DNA of 64,000 nucleotides from JAPHTQ01 sp050295975 (lineage in GTDB: Bacteria > Pseudomonadota > Gammaproteobacteria > Thiohalomonadales > Thiohalomonadaceae), in contig JBNKQR010000005.1 in the NCBI GenBank assembly GCA_050295975.1, positions 1 to 64,000 of the forward strand, written 5' to 3'. Shown here piece after piece: positions 18,043 to 27,139 of the stretch; the first letter of the stretch is position 1; every line of letters begins with the position of its first letter. Made by a program: the position numbers and the translations under genes. Below the pieces are notes generated by a model. It saw only the letters and a list, made by a program, of their open reading frames with translations. It was not told the DNA's origin and searched no databases.

Positions 18043-18935
18043 GCAACAGATGGCTAGAACAGAAAGAACGTGGTTCTCCCTTTGCCATATCGATCATACT
18101 TTGGGTGGCAAAACACCTTGGGAGAGACAGCGCACGTCTTTTACTCTACCCCATCACTCTCTATTTCCTCCTCTTTGCCACCCGCTCCAGAAACGCCTCG
18201 GTACAATTTCTAACAAGGATCTTTGGTCGTCGTCCTGGCATGTGGCAAGTAGCGCGTCACATACACACATTCGCAGCCACCATACTCGATCGTGTCTATC
18301 TCCTTAGTGGTCGTTTTGATCTGTTCGATATCCGTTTGCACGGACTGGAACAACTTGTTCAATATGCTAAAGCCGGACAGGGTTGTCTGCTTCTTGGCGC
18401 CCATCTAGGAAGCTTTGAAGTATTACGTGCCATCGCTGTGGAACAAAAGGATGTGCGGGTAAACGTACTGATGTACCCGACACACAACGAACACCTTACT
18501 ACTCTGCTCAACGCCATCAACCCAGGCATTGCAGAAACGGTTATCCCGTTAGGGCATCCCGACTCCCTATTGCGTGTGAAAGAAGCACTGGATGAAAGCA
18601 TTATGGTTGGCATGCTTGGCGACCGCGTTGCTGAAAGCAACAAGGTGGTGAGCTGTGATTTTCTTGGCAGCAAGACTAAATTCTCTGCAGGACCAATGCT
18701 TCTGGCACTGACGCTAAAGGTACCTGTGATCCTGGTATTTGGTCTCTACCGTGGAGGAAATCGTTATGACCTGTACTTTGAACTTCTTACAGAAGGTATC
18801 GACGTACAGCGTTCTGAGCGCGAACAGGCATTGCACACCTGGACCTGTGAATATGCTCATCGCCTTGAAGATAAAGTAAAAGATGCCCCCTATAACTGGT
18901 TCAATTTCTATGCTTACTGGCAAGACGATAAATAG
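18039..18935 (+). CDS. LpxL/HtrB-type lysophospholipid acyltransferase
   Basis: A 298-residue acyltransferase of the lipid A acyltransferase group. Residues 15-45 are hydrophobic. The catalytic HX4E box is in GAHLGSFEVL, and a downstream block MLGDRVAESN and FSAGPMLLA match family motifs. It probably transfers an acyl chain, perhaps the finished polyene, to a lipid acceptor at the inner membrane. The start at 18039 is favoured by ATGA overlap with the dehydratase; the frame extends to 17979 but that part overlaps the dehydratase gene. Confidence 0.85.
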   Translation: MSNRWLEQKERGSPFAISIILWVAKHLGRDSARLLLYPITLYFLLFATRSRNASVQFLTRIFGRRPGMWQVARHIHTFAATILDRVYLLSGRFDLFDIRLHGLEQLVQYAKAGQGCLLLGAHLGSFEVLRAIAVEQKDVRVNVLMYPTHNEHLTTLLNAINPGIAETVIPLGHPDSLLRVKEALDESIMVGMLGDRVAESNKVVSCDFLGSKTKFSAGPMLLALTLKVPVILVFGLYRGGNRYDLYFELLTEGIDVQRSEREQALHTWTCEYAHRLEDKVKDAPYNWFNFYAYWQDDK

Positions 18936-19482
18936 CCTGTTGTTACTGCTGCTGCCGATTGTGGTACAGGCCGCACCAATAACCCTGCCGCAATTAATGG
19001 CGCAATTTTCCGCTGTCGAGAGTCGTCGCGCCGATTATGCTGAGAAACAGTATTTGGCAATGTTGGAAATCCCACTGGAGTCCCACGGCACTTTGACTTT
19101 CCATGCACCCGATATCCTGGAAAAAATCTCCACCGATGGTGGAAATAGTTACCGGATTGAAGGAGAACAACTTCAAATCCAGCAAAATGGTGAGCAGCAC
19201 CAAATCTCCCTCAACAATTATCCGGCACTCGCAGCCTTTGTTGCCTCATTCCGCGCCACCCTGGCAGGCGATCAACAAACCTTGCAACGCTATTACCACA
19301 TCACCTTGAGCGGAGTGCTGAACGACTGGACCCTGTTGCTGGAACCGAAACAGGATGAGATTGCTGTGATTATCCGTACTATAACCATGCACGGTTCCTA
19401 CAATCGAGTACGCCTGATTGAAACCGTCGAGAGAAGTGGCGATAGCAGCCAACTAAAGCTCAGTGAACGGAATGAAAAATAG
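18910..19482 (+). CDS. LolA-like periplasmic carrier
   Basis: A 190-residue secreted protein. A signal peptide MLTGKTINSLLLLLL ends near PIVVQA-AP. The mature part resembles LolA-type outer membrane lipoprotein carriers, as in YADYAEKQYL-like, PLESHGTLTFHAPD and LEKIS segments. LolA-like genes regularly occur before the MMPL exporter in aryl polyene clusters and may shuttle the lipid across the periplasm. The ATG at 18910 lies 26 bases inside the acyltransferase gene and gives the best signal peptide. Confidence 0.72.
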   Translation: MLTGKTINSLLLLLLPIVVQAAPITLPQLMAQFSAVESRRADYAEKQYLAMLEIPLESHGTLTFHAPDILEKISTDGGNSYRIEGEQLQIQQNGEQHQISLNNYPALAAFVASFRATLAGDQQTLQRYYHITLSGVLNDWTLLLEPKQDEIAVIIRTITMHGSYNRVRLIETVERSGDSSQLKLSERNEK

Positions 19483-21796
19483 TTCTATCACCGCCGTTAT
19501 TTTATGGCTGCTACTACTGAGCGGGGCAGTTATTGTTACGACAAAAACACAAATCAGCACCGATATGAGTGCGTTCCTGCCAAATAGCACCGGTCCTGAA
19601 GAACAGCTATTACTGGAGCAACTACAAAACGGCAATAGCAATCGAGTTCTATTGCTTGCAATCAATGCAAAAAATAGTGTCGCTGCAGCCCGACTTAGCA
19701 GTCAACTTGCTACGACACTGCGTAACGCGCCTCACTTCACGCGAGTACGTAATGGTGAACTCCAACTAGGCGACTCGATTCAGGAACCGTGGTTTCGTTA
19801 TCGCTATCTGCTTAAGGACTCCGATTTTTCCGTAACCGGCCTGCACGAAGCCCTGCAAAAACGACTACAGGAACTCCGCTCACTAACGGGGCTCTACACC
19901 AAGCAAAACCTTGCTGCCGATCCTACTGCAAACTTCCGTCACCTTCTCCAGCAGTGGCAGGGAAATACAACTCCGCTGCGACAACATGGCGTCTGGTTTA
20001 GTACGGATGGTCGCGCCCTGCTACTTGCCGAAACCCGTGCCGCCGGATTCGATCTGGATGCGCAGCAGGATAATCTGGCAGTTATCCGCAACGCTTTCGC
20101 CACCCTGCACCAGCATGATTCTGCACAGCTTGTCATTAGCGGTGCACCGGCTATCGCCGTTGCCAGCCGCGAAACCATACGTAGTGAGGCACGTCTGGCA
20201 ACACTGACCGCCTCCCTGGCTGTTGTGCTGATCCTGTTACTGGCATACCGCTCCTGGCGCCTGTTACTGCTCAGCGCCCTGCCACTGGCTGGCGCCATGC
20301 TCACAGCACTGGCCACCACCACCCTGCTTTTTGGCACGGTACACGGGATCACTATAGCCTTCGGTATCACCCTGTTGGGCATCGCGATCGATTACCCTAT
20401 ACACCTCTTCAGCCATCTGACAGTTGGAGAGTCGCCAGCTCGAAGCCTGGCAGGTATCTGGAAAACCCTGCGTCTGGGTGTCGCCAGTACCGCCATCGGT
20501 TTCATCTCTTTACTGTTCACCCGTTTCGACGGCCTGATACAACTCGGCAGCTTTACTGTCAGTGGACTGCTGGCCGCCGCACTTATCACCCGCTATCTAC
20601 TTCCTCCCCTGCTGCCATCACCCTGGCAAGGAAAGCATTATTCACGCTTGCCAACGCGGTCCCGTCTCATCAGCCACATATCGTTGCCGTTAACAACAGT
20701 ACTCATGCTTCTGTCGTTAGCCTATCTCTCAAGCAGTGATCGGCCGCTATGGGAATCGGATATCACAGCACTGAGCCCGATACCGGAGTCGGTACGGCAA
20801 CAGGACCGGTTATTGCGTGCCAACCTTCCGGTATCCGATGTCAACCAGATGCTCCTGCTCCAAGCAGACGACGTAGAATCGCTGCTGCAGACTCAGGAAC
20901 GGCTCAAGCCAATTATGCAGTCCTGGGTCGCTGACGGACTTATCGGCGGTTATACCCTACTGGCAGATCGCCTGCCCAGCATGGCCCGTCAGCATCAGCG
21001 GCAAGCCGCCCTGCCCACCACGGCCCAGCTGAAGCAACGCCTGAACCAGGCCGAACAAGGGCTGCCGTTCCGTAGTGCAGCCTTTTCACCTTTCATTAGC
21101 GCGGTTAGCCAAAGCCGGGACCTGCCTCCACTCACTCTGGAACAGATACAGAACACATCGCTCGGGCAGAGCCTGACATGCCTGTTGTTCAAAAGTGACA
21201 CCGCCTGGTGGGGCATTATTCCTATCGCGGCAGCAAGCGATACCGCCATCTTGCAACAAAACATTGCCGCAACAGGGGAGAAGATGCGCTATATAGAGCT
21301 CAGGGGGATTACTGACCGAATGCTCACGCAGTTTCGCGATACCGCACTGCAAAATCTCGCCTGGGGAGGGATGGCTATCCTGCTCTTGCTTGGCTGGAGC
21401 AGCCACAATCTGCACCAGCTAACGCGGATCATCCTGCCATTGTCGGCAACTATTAGCGTCACCGTTGCACTGTTACACCTATTGGGTGAACAGCTGACCC
21501 TGTTCCACCTCACTTCGTTACTTCTGGTTATCGGCATCGGCATCGATTACGGTCTCTTCTTCAGCCGTACCGATAAGCCATCAGAACAGGGTAAAACGGC
21601 CCATGCGCTACGTGTCTGTGCTATATCTACCGCTACGGTTTTTGCTATCCTCGCACTTTCCCGTTTGCCGATACTGCACGCCATTGGAATGACTGTCGTG
21701 CTTGGGGTTGTAGCAGCATACTGGTTTGCACGAATTTGCGGCGTTCAATACAACGCAAAAGAGGACAGCACTGCTACGGCAGATCAAGTCGACTAA
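19472..21796 (+). CDS. MMPL/RND-family lipid exporter
   Basis: A 774-residue export protein with the two-fold MMPL plan: one N-terminal helix, a large periplasmic loop (about 30-245), five to six helices (about 250-380), a second loop (about 400-640) and a final set of helices (about 645-765). The first helical block contains GITLLGIAIDYPIHLF and the second IGIGIDYGLFFSR, the conserved aspartates expected for proton coupling. It is likely the inner-membrane exporter of the lipid made by this cluster. ATG 19472 is used; GTG 19463 would add three residues. Confidence 0.86.
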   Translation: MKNSSITAVILWLLLLSGAVIVTTKTQISTDMSAFLPNSTGPEEQLLLEQLQNGNSNRVLLLAINAKNSVAAARLSSQLATTLRNAPHFTRVRNGELQLGDSIQEPWFRYRYLLKDSDFSVTGLHEALQKRLQELRSLTGLYTKQNLAADPTANFRHLLQQWQGNTTPLRQHGVWFSTDGRALLLAETRAAGFDLDAQQDNLAVIRNAFATLHQHDSAQLVISGAPAIAVASRETIRSEARLATLTASLAVVLILLLAYRSWRLLLLSALPLAGAMLTALATTTLLFGTVHGITIAFGITLLGIAIDYPIHLFSHLTVGESPARSLAGIWKTLRLGVASTAIGFISLLFTRFDGLIQLGSFTVSGLLAAALITRYLLPPLLPSPWQGKHYSRLPTRSRLISHISLPLTTVLMLLSLAYLSSSDRPLWESDITALSPIPESVRQQDRLLRANLPVSDVNQMLLLQADDVESLLQTQERLKPIMQSWVADGLIGGYTLLADRLPSMARQHQRQAALPTTAQLKQRLNQAEQGLPFRSAAFSPFISAVSQSRDLPPLTLEQIQNTSLGQSLTCLLFKSDTAWWGIIPIAAASDTAILQQNIAATGEKMRYIELRGITDRMLTQFRDTALQNLAWGGMAILLLLGWSSHNLHQLTRIILPLSATISVTVALLHLLGEQLTLFHLTSLLLVIGIGIDYGLFFSRTDKPSEQGKTAHALRVCAISTATVFAILALSRLPILHAIGMTVVLGVVAAYWFARICGVQYNAKEDSTATADQVD

Positions 21797-21813
21797 CTCC
21801 TCTTAAGGTCATC

Positions 21814-23007
21814 ATGGATCAAGCAATACCTATAATTACGCACTACTCCCTGGTCAACGCTCTTGGCCGAGGTGTAGCAGCATCACTGGAAGCCCTGCAG
21901 ATGAATCGCAGTGGGCTACGTGCCAATGATTATATCCACGCCCCGCTGCCAACCTGGATCGGTCGCGTCGACGGGGTCGAGAAGCACCCCGTTCCAGCAC
22001 ACCTGACCGACTTCGATTGCCGTAATAATCGCCTTGCCGCCCTTGCTCTCAATCAGGATGGTTTTGCCAACAGGGTGGCGGAGTTACGCCAGAAGCTCGG
22101 AGCAAAACGTATTGGTGTCTTCCTTGGCACCAGCACCTCAGGGATCGAGGAGACAGAAAAGGCCTACCGCGAGCGTGATAGTGAGGGACAACTACCTGGC
22201 ACATACCACTACATGGAAACCCAGAACCCCTTCTCTTTGGGCGTGTTTGTACGTCGCTACCTGCAACTGGAAGGCCCATCACTAGTGGTATCTACAGCCT
22301 GTTCATCCAGTGCCAAAGTGTTTGCAACGGCCAGCCGACATATGGCTGCTGGTCTCTGCGACGCAGCCATCGTCGGTGGTGTGGACAGCCTCTGCGCCAC
22401 CACACTCTACGGTTTCAATTCCCTGCAACTAATTTCCGATGAAAAGTGCCGCCCATGGGATATCTTGCGCAAAGGCATCAATATCGGCGAAGCAGCCGGT
22501 TTTGCCATACTGCAGAAAACCGATAACAATCATGACCAGATCGCACTACTCGGTTATGGCGAGAGCAGCGATGCCTATCACATGTCGACGCCGCACCCAG
22601 ATGGTGATGGCGCTCTAATGGCGATGCAGCAGGCACTTGCCATGGCTAATATCGAACCAATGGCAATCGACTACATCAATTTGCACGGCACCGCGACACC
22701 CGCTAACGACAGAGCCGAAGACAATGCAGTAGCCCGGCTTTTTTGTGACACTCCACCATGCAGTTCTACCAAAGGTCTTACCGGCCATACACTCGGTGCT
22801 GCGGGTATCACCGAGGCTATCTTCACTCTCCTCAGCATTGAACACGATTTGTTACCGGCTACCGCAAACACCACCCAACCCGACCCTGAATTACAAACAA
22901 AAATTTTACTGCAGCCTGGCACACAGCCAGTGCGCTATGCGATGAGCAACTCCTTCGGTTTCGGTGGCAGCAATTGCAGTCTTATTTTCGGCAGGGTGAC
23001 GTCATGA
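21814..23007 (+). CDS. ApeO-like beta-ketoacyl-ACP synthase
   Basis: A 397-residue FabB/FabF-type condensing enzyme. The nucleophile is C163 in VSTACSSSAKVF, and the two catalytic histidines are in NLHGTATPANDR and TGHTLGAAG. The C-terminal NSFGFGGSN is also conserved. It should extend the chain with malonyl units. The frame opens at 21736, but ATG 21814, after the exporter stop, is the natural start. It is followed directly by a chain-length-factor-like gene, so the pair probably form a heterodimer as ApeO-ApeC do. Confidence 0.9.
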   Translation: MDQAIPIITHYSLVNALGRGVAASLEALQMNRSGLRANDYIHAPLPTWIGRVDGVEKHPVPAHLTDFDCRNNRLAALALNQDGFANRVAELRQKLGAKRIGVFLGTSTSGIEETEKAYRERDSEGQLPGTYHYMETQNPFSLGVFVRRYLQLEGPSLVVSTACSSSAKVFATASRHMAAGLCDAAIVGGVDSLCATTLYGFNSLQLISDEKCRPWDILRKGINIGEAAGFAILQKTDNNHDQIALLGYGESSDAYHMSTPHPDGDGALMAMQQALAMANIEPMAIDYINLHGTATPANDRAEDNAVARLFCDTPPCSSTKGLTGHTLGAAGITEAIFTLLSIEHDLLPATANTTQPDPELQTKILLQPGTQPVRYAMSNSFGFGGSNCSLIFGRVTS

Positions 23008-23789
23008 AGTGCACTATTAAAGGAGTTGGTATCACTGCCCCGGGGTTAAGAGACTGGCACCAGGCACAACAGATATTTTGTGGAAAGGAACAGTGGTCAC
23101 ATACAGCCATCGACAAACTGAGTCCAAACCTGCTGCCACCCAATGAACGACGACGCACTACCCAGTTAATCAAGCTTGCACTACAGGCTGCAGAGGAAGC
23201 ACAACGACATAGCGGCATACCAGCGGAAGCGTTGGCCAGTGTCTTTGCCTCTTCCGATGGCGACACCGACATCGTCAACAGTCTATGTCAGGCATTAACG
23301 CTCCCTGAACGGGCTATCTCGCCAACCCAGTTCCATAATTCAGTACACAATGCTGCAGCGGGGTACTGGACAATTGCTGGCAAGGCCAGACGCCATTCAA
23401 CCAGCATCAGCACTGGTGCGGCCAGCTTTGCTTCTGGAATCCTGGAGGCCATGAGCCGGGTTGTCATCACAGAGGAACCGGTATTACTGGTTGCATACGA
23501 CATTGCTCTGCCTGGAAACCTCGACAGGTTTGGCATTAATCACGAACATTTCGCCGTTGCACTGGTTCTGACCACGGTGGATAAGGCAGGTATTGCCACT
23601 CTATCCCTGGCAGAGAGTGCGCAGGAGAGTGATCTGGCTGTACTGGCAGAGTTGGCACCACTGTACCAGGCTAATCCCGCAGCAGAATCTCTGCCATTAC
23701 TGCATGCACTGGCCACAAAACGATCAGCGATTGTAGCGCCAGCCTATTTTGACAACAGCGCCCTGCCACTTATGGTCTCACCATGCTAA
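23004..23789 (+). CDS. ApeC-like chain-length factor (ketosynthase homologue without Cys)
   Basis: A 261-residue beta-ketoacyl synthase N-terminal-domain protein. It is much shorter than a full ketosynthase, and where the active-site cysteine would be the sequence reads FHNSVHNAAAGYW, so it is not expected to condense by itself. In aryl polyene synthesis the equivalent ApeC pairs with ApeO to set chain length. The ATG at 23004 overlaps the ketosynthase stop as ATGA, in keeping with equal production of two subunits. The stop is inside the next gene's start region. Confidence 0.82.
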   Translation: MKCTIKGVGITAPGLRDWHQAQQIFCGKEQWSHTAIDKLSPNLLPPNERRRTTQLIKLALQAAEEAQRHSGIPAEALASVFASSDGDTDIVNSLCQALTLPERAISPTQFHNSVHNAAAGYWTIAGKARRHSTSISTGAASFASGILEAMSRVVITEEPVLLVAYDIALPGNLDRFGINHEHFAVALVLTTVDKAGIATLSLAESAQESDLAVLAELAPLYQANPAAESLPLLHALATKRSAIVAPAYFDNSALPLMVSPC

Positions 23790-24220
23790 TAGCACGAGAA
23801 GAATTGTGCGGACTCATTCCACATGATGGCACTATGTGCCTGCTGGATACGGTGAAATACTGGGATGAGTCACGGATCATCTGTACCAGCCTCAGCCACC
23901 AGCAGAGTGACAATCCGCTACTCAGCAATGGTCAGCTTGCTGCCATTCACGGAGTCGAATACGCTGCTCAGGCAATGGCTGTCCATGGTGGGCTGCTGGC
24001 ACGCAGCCGCGGCGAGGATAATCCTGCTGGTTTTCTTGCCGCACTTCGTAATGTGTCGTTGCACACTACACGGCTGGATTCCATAGAAGCACCTTTGCTT
24101 ATCGAAGCAGAAGAGTTGATGCGCAGTGGCAGCAGCTTTATTTATCAATTTCATGTACAGGCCGAAGAAGTGACCTTACTTGATGGACGCCTTACCGTAG
24201 TAGGACAGGGGGCAGCATGA
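23783..24220 (+). CDS. ApeP-like 3-hydroxyacyl-ACP dehydratase
   Basis: A 145-residue hotdog-fold protein with LIPHDGTMCLLDTV near the N-terminus and the helix AAIHGVEYAAQAMAVHGG, a pattern found in ApeP-type dehydratases. It probably acts with the ApeI-like protein at 17734 in the dehydration step. It overlaps the preceding gene by seven bases and the following reductase by four. Confidence 0.8.
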   Translation: MLIAREELCGLIPHDGTMCLLDTVKYWDESRIICTSLSHQQSDNPLLSNGQLAAIHGVEYAAQAMAVHGGLLARSRGEDNPAGFLAALRNVSLHTTRLDSIEAPLLIEAEELMRSGSSFIYQFHVQAEEVTLLDGRLTVVGQGAA

Positions 24221-24936
24221 AGCGAGCATTGGTAACAGGCGGTAGCGGAGATATCGGTTCCGCCATCTGTCGACATCTGGCACGGGATGGATTGCATGTG
24301 CTGGTTCATGCCAATAGTCGGCCGGAACGTGCAGAAGCCCTGGTCGCGGAGATACGGGAACAGGGCGGCAGTGCCGAGGTCGTTGTATTCGATGTGAGCA
24401 ACAATGAACAGTGCAGTGAGGTATTATCCGCGCTAGCTGCGATCGCACCAATTCAGGTATTAGTTAATAACGCCGGGATACACGATGACGCGCCCCTGGC
24501 GGGAATGAATGCAAAACAGTGGAACAGCGTCATCAACGTCACACTCAACGGCTTTTTTAATGTCACCCAACCGTTGCTACTGCCGATGATGAGTACGCGC
24601 TGGGGTAGAGTTATAAGTCTTTCATCTATAGCAGGTTCACTTGGAAATCGAGGCCAGGCGAATTACGCTGCAGCTAAATCTGGACTACATGGGGCAAGTA
24701 AGTCACTTGCCATCGAACTGGCCTCCCGTGGCATCACATCCAATGTTATTGCACCTGGAATAATTCAGGGCAGCATGACCGAACAGGTGTTCGATGCCAA
24801 ACAGATAAAGGAAAGCGTGCCAATGCAACGTGCGGGCAAGCCAGAAGAAGTCGCCGCTGTCGTATCCTTTCTTGCCTCAGAGACCGCATCCTATGTCTCT
24901 GGTCAGGTGATCGGTGTTAACGGAGCGATGTACTAG
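24217..24936 (+). CDS. FabG-like 3-oxoacyl-ACP reductase (ApeQ-like)
   Basis: A 239-residue short-chain dehydrogenase/reductase. The cofactor-binding motif is TGGSGDIG (NADPH type), NNAG is at about 84-87, and the catalytic triad is in SLSSIAG and YAAAKSG. The C-terminal YVSGQVIGVNGAMY is typical of FabG. It should reduce 3-oxoacyl intermediates of the polyene chain. The start overlaps the dehydratase stop as ATGA. Confidence 0.9.
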   Translation: MKRALVTGGSGDIGSAICRHLARDGLHVLVHANSRPERAEALVAEIREQGGSAEVVVFDVSNNEQCSEVLSALAAIAPIQVLVNNAGIHDDAPLAGMNAKQWNSVINVTLNGFFNVTQPLLLPMMSTRWGRVISLSSIAGSLGNRGQANYAAAKSGLHGASKSLAIELASRGITSNVIAPGIIQGSMTEQVFDAKQIKESVPMQRAGKPEEVAAVVSFLASETASYVSGQVIGVNGAMY

Positions 24937-24937
24937 A

Positions 24938-25690
24938 GTGGGTGATGCGACGACCACTGCGGTGGTGATACCCGCGTACAACGAGGCAACAACAATTCGT
25001 GACGTAGCCAGTCAGGCGTTGAACTATTGTTCCTGCGTCATTGTGGTGGATGATGGATCTAGCGACGCGACTACCAATGAACTTGACGATCTGCCAGTAC
25101 TACTATTAAGAAACGAGCGAAACCTGGGCAAGGCCGCCACACTGTGGAAGGGCATGCAACATGCGATAGCGGCAGGCTACGACACCATTATCACGCTGGA
25201 CGGGGATAGACAACACGAACCATCTGATATCCCACGTCTTTTAAAAGTGTCTCAGCGACACCCGCAACAGGTCGTAATCGCATCGCGACTGAATAACCGC
25301 GCGAATACACCAAAGGCTCGACTGTTTGCCAACAACTTTGCCGATTTCTGGATATCCTGGGCAGCCGGCCAGTGGATACATGACAGTCAATCCGGTTTCC
25401 GACTCTACCCTGCAAGCTTCCTGAAGGCCGCAATCAATCAAAACATGCTAGAGCATGGCTTTGTTTTTGAGAGTGAGATACTTATTGAATCTGGTCGCAG
25501 AGGTTGTCAGGTAGTGTCGATTCCAATCGACTCAATTCATCGACATGGTGCGCGCGCGAGTCATTTTCGTCCCGTCATGGATATCGTTCTCATCGTGCGC
25601 ATGGTTGCATGGAAGCTAATAAGTAGAGGCATGTATCCTGCTGGATTGTGGTCAGCACTGAGAACGAGACACGCAGGTATTATTGAATAA
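24938..25690 (+). CDS. Family 2 glycosyltransferase, last gene of the polyene-like cluster
   Basis: A 250-residue GT-A fold glycosyltransferase resembling dolichol-phosphate-mannose-type enzymes, without a C-terminal membrane domain. Key motifs are VVIPAYNEA, VVDDGSSDA, TLDGDRQHEP (metal-binding DXD-like) and DSQSGFRLYP. GTG 24938 is chosen as start because it is one base after the reductase stop and is preceded by GGAG at 24922; the frame also has GTG at 24914. It could add a sugar to the polyene head group or its lipid anchor. Both donor and acceptor are unknown. Confidence 0.83.
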   Translation: MGDATTTAVVIPAYNEATTIRDVASQALNYCSCVIVVDDGSSDATTNELDDLPVLLLRNERNLGKAATLWKGMQHAIAAGYDTIITLDGDRQHEPSDIPRLLKVSQRHPQQVVIASRLNNRANTPKARLFANNFADFWISWAAGQWIHDSQSGFRLYPASFLKAAINQNMLEHGFVFESEILIESGRRGCQVVSIPIDSIHRHGARASHFRPVMDIVLIVRMVAWKLISRGMYPAGLWSALRTRHAGIIE

Positions 25691-25713
25691 TCACCTATTA
25701 ACACTCACTCATT

Positions 25714-26955
25714 TCATACGACTACCTGTGCGATCAGCTGAGCCGGATGCAGCAACGGAACATCCATCCCCATCTGCTCCAGTCCCTGCCTTAGATGCAT
25801 GGCACAACCTAGATTTGAGCTAACGACAACATCGACTCCCATCGCTTTGATCTCATGAACCAGGTCATCACGCAGGGCATCGGCCATCTCTGGTTGGCTC
25901 ATCATCTGACTACCGCCAGCACCGCAACAGCGTGGCTGACCTGATAACGGAATAATTTCTAGTCCCGGAATCTTCTGTAGCAGTTCCAGCACGGCCTCAT
26001 CCTGCCCTTCACCCTGACGCAGGGTGCAGGGTGTGTGCAGTGCCACCTTTAATGACACACGGTTCAACATTACCAGACGATGTTTCAATGCATTGGCGAG
26101 GAAATGGCTTACATCCATAACCGGTATCGCAAGCTCTTCGCCATTCAGCCACTGCTCATACGCCTTGAGGCCAGCACCGCATCCACTACTAGTAGTGACG
26201 ATGGCATCTGCCTCTTCAATTGAGAATGCCTTGATATTGTTACGAGCCATCTGTGCGGCAGTTTCAAGTTCGCCGCTGTGACGATGCAGTGCACCGCAAC
26301 AGCCCTGCTCTTTTGGCACAGTCACTTCCATGCCTAAAGCATTGAAGACGTCTATGGCCGCCTGCTGCACCTGCTGCTCCATCACCGAACTAAAGCAACC
26401 GGTGAAGAGGGCGACACGTTTTGAGGCGTGCGCAGGTTCGATGCTGTTTTTTAATTGGGTGGGGAGCCTCACTCGCCCCAACAGGGCGTTCATCCGTTCT
26501 ATTCCTGTCACTCTCAACAGGCCCATACGGGCAAGAAGAGAGCGCATTCCGCTCACCTGGGCGAGGTAAGTGAGACGCGTCAGATTCTTCAGCAGTGATC
26601 GTTTTTCGGCCAGCAACAGCATCAAGCGGGTGATACCCGGTAGCGGCCGCTGTTCACGCAGGAGCAGCAGGGATTGATCCAGCCTCTTGCCGTATTCAAC
26701 TTTGGAGGGGCAGACAGACTCGCAGCTGTAGCATCCAAGACAGCTCTCCAGCTTCTCCACAGCCATACCCTCGCTATTGCCATCCGCCAATGCTCGCATC
26801 AACCGTATACGCCCCATGGGCGACTGTTCTGGATCTTCGCTTTTTACGAAGGTGGGGCAAGTGGAGAGACACATCCCGCACTGGGTACAACCATCGGGTG
26901 GGGTCTGCGGCGCAAAGCCTGCAAAGGCGGTATTCATTTCAAAACCAAACGACAT
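25714..26955 (-). CDS. glcF: Glycolate oxidase iron-sulfur subunit-like protein
   Basis: A 413-residue (4Fe-4S) and CCG-domain protein. Two ferredoxin-type motifs, CTQCGMCLSTCP and CLGCYSCESVCP, lie near residues 21 and 70. The CCG modules have GCCGALHRH and RCCGAGGSQ. Length and order match GlcF, which passes electrons from glycolate oxidation to quinones. LutA-like lactate enzymes are shorter, so GlcF is favoured. No glcD or glcE is adjacent: the gene is flanked by the polyene-like cluster and a peptidase, so partners must lie elsewhere. Confidence 0.86.
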   Translation of the reverse strand: MSFGFEMNTAFAGFAPQTPPDGCTQCGMCLSTCPTFVKSEDPEQSPMGRIRLMRALADGNSEGMAVEKLESCLGCYSCESVCPSKVEYGKRLDQSLLLLREQRPLPGITRLMLLLAEKRSLLKNLTRLTYLAQVSGMRSLLARMGLLRVTGIERMNALLGRVRLPTQLKNSIEPAHASKRVALFTGCFSSVMEQQVQQAAIDVFNALGMEVTVPKEQGCCGALHRHSGELETAAQMARNNIKAFSIEEADAIVTTSSGCGAGLKAYEQWLNGEELAIPVMDVSHFLANALKHRLVMLNRVSLKVALHTPCTLRQGEGQDEAVLELLQKIPGLEIIPLSGQPRCCGAGGSQMMSQPEMADALRDDLVHEIKAMGVDVVVSSNLGCAMHLRQGLEQMGMDVPLLHPAQLIAQVVV

Positions 26956-27139
26956 GGACGGACAGCCTGTATGAGTGGTTGGGGGTTATGCGGTGTGACT
27001 CATTTATTTACAGATCATTGCAAGGCGTATACCAGCTATAGGTGACTATAACTTTCAACGAGTTAGCAGCATGTGATCGGTTTTCTATGGGAGGGTTTGT
27101 ATGGTTTGCGACAGGGGAATGGTGGTTGTGCTGGGTTTC

